A stretch of 5,848 nucleotides of DNA. Source: Akkermansia sp. (GTDB lineage Bacteria; Verrucomicrobiota; Verrucomicrobiia; Verrucomicrobiales; Akkermansiaceae). The position numbers and the translations under genes are program-made. A model generated the notes under the pieces. That model saw nothing but the letters and a program-made list of their open reading frames with translations, made no database searches and was not told the origin of the DNA. Shown one piece after another: positions 1 through 5,321 of this stretch. How positions within the stretch are numbered: the stretch's first letter is position 1; each line of letters opens with the position of its first letter. The stretch spans positions 1 to 5,848 of the forward strand of contig JAGBZE010000231.1 in NCBI GenBank assembly GCA_017628435.1. Reading direction: 5' to 3'.

Positions 1-1659
1 CAGCTGCACGTTGTCGTCATCCGGGTCAGTAATGCGCACAGCCAGACCGGGCACCAACTGGCCGATGGTGCCCACCTTCACGCCGGGCACATAGTACGGC
101 TGCTCCTCCGTGGGTCCCACCTTATCCAGGTTCACACCGCAGAGCGGAGTTGTCTCCGTGAGGCCGTAGCCCTCAAGCAGCTGCACACCGCACTTCTCCA
201 GGAACTCATCGAACAAGGCCTGCTGCAGCTTCTCTGCACCCACCACAAAGTACTTCACGCTGGCGTAGGTATCCTTCCTAGCGCGGCGCAGCATGCTGCG
301 GGCAAAGGTGGGCGTGGAAATCACCACAGAGCACTTGTATTTCTCAATCAGGTCATTCAGGTTCTTGGCATCCAGCGGAGAGGGATAGGTCACCATGCCG
401 AAGCCATAAATCAGCGGCATGATGGTGGTGAATGCCAGGCCAAGGCTGTGGAAGATGGGCAGACTGCACAGAATCGGGCTGCCCTCCGGAATCCACACCT
501 TGCTGAGCAGCTGAGCGGTGTTGGAAAGAATCATCTTGTGCGTAATCGGCACGCCCTTGGGCTCGCCGGAGGAACCGGAAGTGAACAGCAGGGCGGCTTC
601 ATCGCCCTTGCAGCGCTTATCCAGCTCGAAAGTCTTGGCCACCAGCGGCATGGGCGCAAACTTGGCAAAGGCCACCCAGCTGGCAATCGTTGCCTTACCA
701 AGCCCCTTGAGGGTCTTATCCAGGTGAATGATAGCCTCACCCTTGGGCCAGGGGAACTGCGGCAGCTTGCTCATGAAAGCGCGGGCCGTCACGAAGTGCT
801 TGAGACCGCTCTGGCGCACAATACTCTCGAAGGCACCCTCGGAGGAAGTGTAGTTGATGTTCACCGGCACGATACCAGCCAGGACACAGGCAATATTGGC
901 AATGACACCACCCTTGCCGGGAGGCAGGATGATACCCAGGCGCTCTTCCTTCACATTCTTCTTCAGCCAGCGGGAAAGAGCCATGGACACACCCAGCATC
1001 ATGCCATAAGGCAGCGCAGAGCCATCAAGACCGTCAATGAGCTCTACCTTGGCGTTCTTTCGCATACTCTCCACCAGCACGCGGGCAAGGGATTTCTCGA
1101 AAGCCGGGCTTTCATCATAGCGCGTATAGCAGGCCTCCAGCCAGACTTCCAGCAGGCGTTCACCCGTCTGCGGGCCGGACTGCAGCTTGGGCAGGAAATC
1201 AATCGTCAGCCAATCATAATCCTGGCCAGAGGTGAAGGCACGCCAGATATTATTGCGGAAACTACCCACGAACACCGGAACTGGGGCAATGTGCAGAGCG
1301 CCCAGCTGCATCATGAACGGCATGGGCACATCCGAAATGGTGCCGATAATGCTGTTCGGGCGACCGGGAACAAAGATGACATCCAGCCCCATCTGCATGA
1401 GTTCCATAAGTTTTTCGCGGAGCTCACGGCTGTTGCTCTTACGGAAATTGAAAGAAAGAATCTGGCTACCTGTTCCGCGAATATACTTCATCACCTTGGG
1501 GGAAGGAACAAGCACTTCCTCCACCATAAAGGCCACATTTTCAGCGCCTCCCATCGCTTTTACAATAGCAGGAAGCGATGTTTCATCCACGCGGTTGGGA
1601 ATGTAGAAAGACGGCTGCGAAGGGCGACTTTCAGCCCCGTAAGTACGTATCGTTGCCAT
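1..1659 (-). CDS. Aas-like acyl-ACP/acyl-CoA ligase with a degenerate N-terminal PlsC-like domain (C-terminus beyond left edge)
   Basis: Frame open from ATG at 1659 to the window edge, 553 codons, no stop. The adenylation domain (about residues 205-553) has the AMP-binding P-loop TSGSSGEPKG (360-369) and the YGLTET motif (498-503). It aligns from memory with E. coli Aas: ERLGIILP at 239-246, SLPIFHSLGL at 399-408 and VVGAEKLQ at 472-479 each match an Aas counterpart. The family activates fatty acids as acyl-adenylates and, in Aas, transfers them to acyl carrier protein for re-acylation of lysophospholipid at the inner membrane. Residues 1-200 align with the Aas acyltransferase domain but lack its catalytic motifs: HX4D reads R23-VDET-S28, and FPEGR reads FVPGR (96-100). 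Roughly 160 C-terminal residues, including the hinge and catalytic lysine, should lie outside. The next ATG is codon 36, inside the PlsC-like domain, so 1659 is the best start. It has its own consensus promoter. The adenylating-enzyme call is firm; the acyl-ACP substrate is inferred. Confidence 0.9.
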   Translation of the reverse strand, partial: MATIRTYGAESRPSQPSFYIPNRVDETSLPAIVKAMGGAENVAFMVEEVLVPSPKVMKYIRGTGSQILSFNFRKSNSRELREKLMELMQMGLDVIFVPGRPNSIIGTISDVPMPFMMQLGALHIAPVPVFVGSFRNNIWRAFTSGQDYDWLTIDFLPKLQSGPQTGERLLEVWLEACYTRYDESPAFEKSLARVLVESMRKNAKVELIDGLDGSALPYGMMLGVSMALSRWLKKNVKEERLGIILPPGKGGVIANIACVLAGIVPVNINYTSSEGAFESIVRQSGLKHFVTARAFMSKLPQFPWPKGEAIIHLDKTLKGLGKATIASWVAFAKFAPMPLVAKTFELDKRCKGDEAALLFTSGSSGEPKGVPITHKMILSNTAQLLSKVWIPEGSPILCSLPIFHSLGLAFTTIMPLIYGFGMVTYPSPLDAKNLNDLIEKYKCSVVISTPTFARSMLRRARKDTYASVKYFVVGAEKLQQALFDEFLEKCGVQLLEGYGLTETTPLCGVNLDKVGPTEEQPYYVPGVKVGTIGQLVPGLAVRITDPDDDNVQL

Positions 1660-1665
1660 ATATCC

Positions 1666-1693
1666 ATTATACAGGAGTCCATGCTTTTGTCAA
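1666..1693 (-). promoter_or_regulatory. Consensus sigma-70-type promoter of the acyl ligase gene
   Basis: Read on the minus strand, TTGACA (1693-1688) and TATAAT (1671-1666) are both exact consensus hexamers separated by 16 bp. Only six bases (GGATAT) lie between the -10 and the ATG at 1659, so a start 6-7 bp downstream of the -10 would fall on or one base before the A of the ATG. This predicts a leaderless transcript. No Shine-Dalgarno is present, which agrees. The hexamer match is seen directly; the transcription start is inferred. Confidence 0.82.
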
Positions 1694-1701
1694 CAAAGCA
1701 T
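1681..1701. promoter_or_regulatory. Operator-like dyad enclosing the -35 of the acyl ligase promoter
   Basis: Plus-strand ATGCTTT (1681-1687) and AAAGCAT (1695-1701) form perfect 7-bp inverted arms around a 7-bp spacer. Six of the seven spacer bases (1688-1693) are exactly the -35 hexamer. A dimeric regulator bound here would compete with RNA polymerase. The half-site does not match the FadR or PsrA operators I know. The regulator is not identified and is not encoded in the window. Confidence 0.5.
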
Positions 1702-1705
1702 TTAT

Positions 1706-1726
1706 CCTGTAATGGGTAGATACAGG
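1706..1726. repeat. Hairpin-forming inverted repeat between the RDD gene and the ligase promoter
   Basis: CCTGTA (1706-1711) and TACAGG (1721-1726) form a perfect 6-bp stem with a 9-nt loop, 9 nt beyond the RDD stop codon. On the minus strand, the direction of the RDD gene, no U-tract follows, so it is at best a weak terminator or a stabilising 3' hairpin. On the plus strand a run of six T follows, but no plus-strand gene ends here. A third copy, TACAGG, lies at 1670-1675 and overlaps the -10. Confidence 0.4.
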
Positions 1727-1735
1727 GATTTTTTC

Positions 1736-2590
1736 TTATTTCTGTGCTGGAGGCATCATGCTGCGTAACACCCGCCCCATTTCAGGAGACTGCTGCTCCA
1801 CCTGCTGCACCATGGGTTCAAGCCAGGGCTCCATACAGCTGAGCGTGATATTGAAAGCAATCATGATAACAAACACCGCCGCAAACTGGCGCAACACCGC
1901 CATAGGCTTGAACATGATGGGCAGTGTGTGGCAGCGGGCATCCCACATGGTCATCCCACGGGTGCGCAGATGCCACCAGGAAAAGCCCATCATAAGCAGC
2001 GGCAGAATGGATACCATCATCCCCATACCACCAATGAAAGCCAGGCAGGAACGGGCAAGAGAACGACCGAGCGTCAGCTCCCCTTCCCCAACGCACCGTA
2101 CCTGGATACCAAGCAGGAACTTACCAGGCGTGCCACCCAGGTAATAGATGAGCAGAGCCTCCAGCACCACATACCCCAGCCAGACCAACGGATTTGACGG
2201 CAGAAGCGCAGCATCGAACGGCACCTGGCGCAGATACAGAGCCGTATACAACAAGGCGGAGTAAAGTGAGATATCCACCATGCGGGCAAGCAGGCGAGAG
2301 GTGGCAGACGGCAGATAGACACGCACAGCCCCCTCCGGAATACCGGAAGGGAGAGACTCCTCACCAGCAGCATCCTCGGGAAGCGGTATTTCCGGTTTGT
2401 CCGGCTCCGCAGGCTTTTCCCGCAAAAAATCTGCCAGGGCAGGCAGCTCGCGCAGGAGCATCCACTGTTCGCAGCCGGCATGCCAGCCCTTGGTATCCGG
2501 GCTGAGCTCACCCATCTGCACACGGGAAATAATATCCGGCACCGTAACGGGGCCGCATTTCTTCTTGTCTGCTATCCAGTAGATATCCAT
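1736..2590 (-). CDS. GYF_2-RDD family membrane protein
   Basis: 284 residues; the biochemical role is unknown. Residues 3-55 form a GYF_2 domain (YWI, GPV at 13-15, TKGWHAG then W43), a small module common in Verrucomicrobiota and Planctomycetota and presumed to bind proline-rich peptides. A Pro/Glu-rich linker (58-87) follows. The RDD domain starts at SRLLARMVD (98-106), with the family Arg/Asp signature, and continues through GGTPGKFLLGIQV (152-164), a helical pair and WDAR (216-219). Hydrophobic segments at about 107-120, 134-151, 182-203 and 233-252 predict four membrane helices, with the GYF part probably cytosolic. The ATG at 2590 is chosen because GYF_2 begins immediately after it. It lies 9 nt after the permease stop, so the two are likely co-transcribed. 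No Shine-Dalgarno is visible. RDD proteins have been linked to ion transport in a few species; nothing here tests that. Confidence 0.88.
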   Translation of the reverse strand: MDIYWIADKKKCGPVTVPDIISRVQMGELSPDTKGWHAGCEQWMLLRELPALADFLREKPAEPDKPEIPLPEDAAGEESLPSGIPEGAVRVYLPSATSRLLARMVDISLYSALLYTALYLRQVPFDAALLPSNPLVWLGYVVLEALLIYYLGGTPGKFLLGIQVRCVGEGELTLGRSLARSCLAFIGGMGMMVSILPLLMMGFSWWHLRTRGMTMWDARCHTLPIMFKPMAVLRQFAAVFVIMIAFNITLSCMEPWLEPMVQQVEQQSPEMGRVLRSMMPPAQK

Positions 2591-2599
2591 GAAAAATGT

Positions 2600-4252
2600 T
2601 TAGTTGGAGCGCAAGGCCTTGGCGGGATCCTGGCGGGAAACAATGAAAGCCGGAATGATGGCAGCAATCGTCACCATGATGAAGGCCTGCAATGCCTGAG
2701 CGGCGAAAGTGGCGGGATCATAAACTGCCGGCAGGGTAATTCCATGCGCCTGCATGGGGAATGGATCCATTCCAATGCTGGCAAGGGCCGCCTGAATTTC
2801 AAGTCGATAATAAAGCACCAGCAAAGCAAGAATCACGCCACAGATTGCACCAACGGTACCAATGATAACGCCCTGCCAGGCAAAGATGCCCATAATCTTG
2901 CCAGGCGTTGCACCCAGTGCCTGCAGCACTGCAATTTCACGCTTACGCTGCATGGACATGGTGAACATGACCGCCATGATGCAGAAACTGGCAATCAGTG
3001 AGATAATGGAAAGCACGAAACTCATCATCACACGCTCATTGGCAATAAGCTTGTACCACTGCTCAAAGCTGCGGGTCCAGGGAGCAATGTACCAGCCCAG
3101 CCCCGCGGGATACAGACTCTCCGGAGCCTGAACCTGCGGCAGAACATTCTGAATATCAGCCTCAACCGTGCCGGGATTGTTAGCATCGCGCACGCGCACG
3201 CAAATACCTTGTACCTGACTGGTGCCGCCCACAGAAAGGCCCAGCACATCCTGAGCAATCTGCAAAGGCACATACACATTCGGCCCCGGCATATTCTCAG
3301 GAGCCTGGTAAATACCCACTACGCGAAGGTCCATGGGCATCACCATCTCATTGATACTCTTGACAGCCTTGCCGTCTTCCTTATCTCGGTCAAGCCCGGC
3401 AAGCGTTGCAGCACAAGTCTGCCATTCCTGCACTTGTTCGTTGGTGAAGGGTACACCATTGCGGTGGGTCTGGGCCAGCGTATAGAAGGTAGAGCAGGCC
3501 TCCTTCTCGCTCTGGCGAAGCTTATCGCCCGGGAATTTCAGCACGTGGTTCACTACCACTTCCAGACGTGCGTCGTCCACAACCGTTCCGGCCTCACCGG
3601 TTTCGGCACCATCAAAAAGAGTAGCTACCGCCTCCATGAAGGGCTTATTCTCATGCGTCTGGAGCGGATTCTGAATCATGGCGTAGATATCGGCCACCTC
3701 ATCCAGGCTACCCACAGGGGTAAGATGAAGGCTATCCCCCACACGCAAATGAAGGGCATTGGCCGTGGGCGCAGAAATCACACATTCCTGGTCCAGTCCC
3801 TCACCAAAATCAAAGCTACCGGCACGGAGCATCTCCTGCAACGGGGCAATCTGCTGCTCATTATGCGGTTCAATGGCAGTAAACTGCACCGTCATGCGCC
3901 CGGTTGTGCTCTGCGCAAAAGCATCACCCTCCAACTGGGGGTACACACTCACCACATCAGGAATACCACGCACCTTGTCCATCAGCTCGCTCCAGTCCAC
4001 TAGTTCATCGGTAAGGCTGATGCGCTGCAAACCATCCGTCTGAGCCACCACATAGTGCGGAGCAAAGGCCAGCACGCGACTTTCCATCTCTCGCTGCAAA
4101 CCTTCCATGACAGAAAGCACCACGATGAGCACCATGACCCCCAGAGCCACGCCACCCAGGCAAATGAAGGTAATAACAGAAAACATGGTACGCAGCGGAT
4201 TGAGGTATCTCACCGCCAGCATCAGACTCAGATTGCGTCGTAACAGTTTCAT
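2600..4252 (-). CDS. LolC/LolE-type ABC transporter permease (MacB-PCD + FtsX domains), enlarged periplasmic region
   Basis: 550 residues. The opening LAVRYLNPLRTMFSVIT (12-28) followed by LGGVALGVMVLIVVLSVMEG (32-51) is the typical LolC/E N-terminus with the first membrane helix. The C-terminal FtsX domain has three helices at about 408-432, 455-480 and 517-538. The cytosolic loop QRKREIAVLQALGATPGKI (435-453) is the segment that contacts the ATPase, and QDPAKALRS is the usual end. In Gram-negative bacteria LolCDE releases mature lipoproteins from the inner membrane to LolA. Typical LolC/E are 400-415 residues; here about 120 extra residues (182-303) interrupt the periplasmic domain between GDSLHL and MDLRVVGIYQ. 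No ATPase gene is adjacent. A non-Lol FtsX-type exporter remains possible, and LolC, LolE and the single-permease LolF cannot be told apart by eye. It diverges from trxB and heads the unit with the RDD gene. The ATG at 4252 gives the usual short cytosolic N-tail. Confidence 0.87.
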   Translation of the reverse strand: MKLLRRNLSLMLAVRYLNPLRTMFSVITFICLGGVALGVMVLIVVLSVMEGLQREMESRVLAFAPHYVVAQTDGLQRISLTDELVDWSELMDKVRGIPDVVSVYPQLEGDAFAQSTTGRMTVQFTAIEPHNEQQIAPLQEMLRAGSFDFGEGLDQECVISAPTANALHLRVGDSLHLTPVGSLDEVADIYAMIQNPLQTHENKPFMEAVATLFDGAETGEAGTVVDDARLEVVVNHVLKFPGDKLRQSEKEACSTFYTLAQTHRNGVPFTNEQVQEWQTCAATLAGLDRDKEDGKAVKSINEMVMPMDLRVVGIYQAPENMPGPNVYVPLQIAQDVLGLSVGGTSQVQGICVRVRDANNPGTVEADIQNVLPQVQAPESLYPAGLGWYIAPWTRSFEQWYKLIANERVMMSFVLSIISLIASFCIMAVMFTMSMQRKREIAVLQALGATPGKIMGIFAWQGVIIGTVGAICGVILALLVLYYRLEIQAALASIGMDPFPMQAHGITLPAVYDPATFAAQALQAFIMVTIAAIIPAFIVSRQDPAKALRSN

Positions 4253-4263
4253 GCAGGTGGCAC

Positions 4264-4292
4264 AGTATCACATATTCCCCCCGGAGAAGCAA
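4264..4292 (-). promoter_or_regulatory. Possible promoter of the LolC/E-type permease gene
   Basis: Minus-strand TTGCTT (4292-4287), a 17-bp spacer and GATACT (4269-4264), the latter preceded by TGT as in an extended -10. The match is weak (3/6 and 4/6). It would give a leader of about 5 nt before the ATG at 4252. An alternative -10, TATAAC (4325-4320), has no convincing -35. Confidence 0.28.
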
Positions 4293-4344
4293 GCCCGAAT
4301 GCTGCCATGCGGATTCCTTGTTATATTTTTGACGCATTATCATC

Positions 4345-4372
4345 TTGCGCAGCTCCCAAAACGTGATACAAT
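4345..4372 (+). promoter_or_regulatory. Probable trxB promoter, near-leaderless
   Basis: TTGCGC (4345-4350), a 16-bp spacer and TACAAT (4367-4372, 5/6 match to TATAAT). The -10 ends 8 bp before the ATG at 4381, so the transcript would begin 0-2 nt before the start codon. No Shine-Dalgarno is present. The -35 is poor (3/6), so confidence rests mainly on the -10 and its position. Confidence 0.45.
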
Positions 4373-4375
4373 CAC
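4363..4375. repeat. Short inverted repeat GTGAT-ACA-ATCAC over the trxB -10
   Basis: Perfect 5-bp arms with a 3-bp spacer, overlapping the putative -10 hexamer. The 7-mer GTGATAC at its left side recurs on the opposite strand at 4271-4265, over the candidate permease -10. It could be an operator shared by the divergent genes, or simply similar -10 regions. A 13-bp symmetric element can also occur by chance. Confidence 0.3.
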
Positions 4376-4380
4376 AGCAA

Positions 4381-5313
4381 ATGGACGAAAAACTGATTAT
4401 CATCGGCACCGGCCCTGCCGGCTACACCGCAGCCATCTACGCTGCTCGCGCAGATTTGCACCCGCTCGTATTCACCGGCGGCCAGATTGGCGGCCAGCTC
4501 ACCACCACCCCCGAGGTAGAGAACTTCCCGGGATTCCCGGAGGGCATCATGGGGCCGGAGCTCATGTTCAACATGAGCCAGCAGGCCGAGAAGCACGGCG
4601 CACGCTTTGCCTATGAGGAGGTGCTCTCCATCACCCAGGAGGCCTGCACCGGGCTCTTCACCGTCACCACCTCCGGCGGTGCCTACAAGGCAGAGGCCGT
4701 CATCATTGCCACGGGTGCCAGAGCCCGCTACCTGGGCATTGAGGGCGAGAGCGAGCTCATTGGACACGGACTTACCGCATGCGCCACCTGCGATGGAGCG
4801 TTCTACCGCGATGTACCCGTGTGCGTGGTAGGCGGCGGCGACAGCGCCTGCGAGGAAGCCAATTTCCTGACCCGATTTGCCAGCAAGGTATACCTGATTC
4901 ACCGCCGCGACCAGCTTCGCGCCAGCAAGGCCATGCAGCAGCGTGCACTCGAAAACCCGAAGATTGAGCCGGTTTGGAACAGCACCATCGCAGCCTATCA
5001 CACCGATGATAAGGGAGAAATGAGCAGCATCACCCTGCAGAACACCACCGATGGTTCCCAGCGCAAGCTGGAGGTGAAGTGCGTGTTCATGGCCATCGGC
5101 CACACCCCCGTCAGCAATTTTGCCGGCGACCTGGTAGAACGCGATGACGCAGGTTTCATCGTCACCGCTGGAGCAGGCACTGCCACCAAGACCCCTGGTC
5201 TCTTTGCCGCCGGCGACGTGGCCGACCCCACCTACCGCCAGGCCATCTCCGCAGCCGGCATGGGATGCCGCGCCGCCATGGATGCCGAGCGTTATCTTCT
5301 TACCCGAGAATAA
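4381..5313 (+). CDS. trxB: Thioredoxin-disulfide reductase (NADPH)
   Basis: 310 residues, the normal length for a low-Mr bacterial TrxB. It is a cytosolic flavoprotein that passes electrons from NADPH through FAD and a redox dithiol to thioredoxin. In order: FAD-binding GTGPAG (9-14), GGQIGGQL (33-40) and ENFPGFPEGI (47-56); ATGAR (110-114) closing the first FAD part; the active-site pair C134-A-T-C137 followed by D138; NADPH-binding GGGDSA (151-156) and HRRDQLRA (174-181), whose arginines indicate NADPH preference; MAIGHTP (237-243); and FAAGDVADPTYRQA (275-288), holding the FAD-binding Asp279. All key residues are present. ATG 4381 is preferred over an in-frame TTG at 4345 because it starts the Rossmann strand at the usual distance and the TTG lies in the promoter -35. 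The stop is 8 nt before the lipoprotein gene, so the two are likely co-transcribed. Confidence 0.97.
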   Translation: MDEKLIIIGTGPAGYTAAIYAARADLHPLVFTGGQIGGQLTTTPEVENFPGFPEGIMGPELMFNMSQQAEKHGARFAYEEVLSITQEACTGLFTVTTSGGAYKAEAVIIATGARARYLGIEGESELIGHGLTACATCDGAFYRDVPVCVVGGGDSACEEANFLTRFASKVYLIHRRDQLRASKAMQQRALENPKIEPVWNSTIAAYHTDDKGEMSSITLQNTTDGSQRKLEVKCVFMAIGHTPVSNFAGDLVERDDAGFIVTAGAGTATKTPGLFAAGDVADPTYRQAISAAGMGCRAAMDAERYLLTRE

Positions 5314-5321
5314 TACCTACC

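Noticed and set aside
448..1719. Long plus-strand open frame of 423 codons
   Set aside because: It is antisense to the acyl ligase, whose motifs are clear. The translation has no recognisable domain, is His/Gln/Arg-rich as expected of an antisense shadow, and crosses the ligase promoter.
1706..1735. Rho-independent terminator on the plus strand (stem plus T-run)
   Set aside because: No plus-strand gene ends upstream, the stem is only 6 bp with a 9-nt loop, and the T-run is part of the 3' flank of the minus-strand RDD gene.
3209..4003. Plus-strand open frame of 264 codons
   Set aside because: Lies wholly inside the LolC/E-type permease on the other strand and shows no family signature.
4329..4334. 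TTGACG as a -35 for trxB
   Set aside because: A 5/6 match to TTGACA, but nothing resembling a -10 occurs 15-19 bp downstream.
4345..4380. Upstream in-frame TTG start for trxB, adding 12 residues
   Set aside because: TrxB proteins start a few residues before the first Rossmann strand, as from ATG 4381. The TTG overlaps the probable promoter -35 and has no Shine-Dalgarno.
4372..5103. Minus-strand open frame of 243 codons
   Set aside because: Antisense to trxB; the composition is low-complexity Ala/Gly/Val without motifs.
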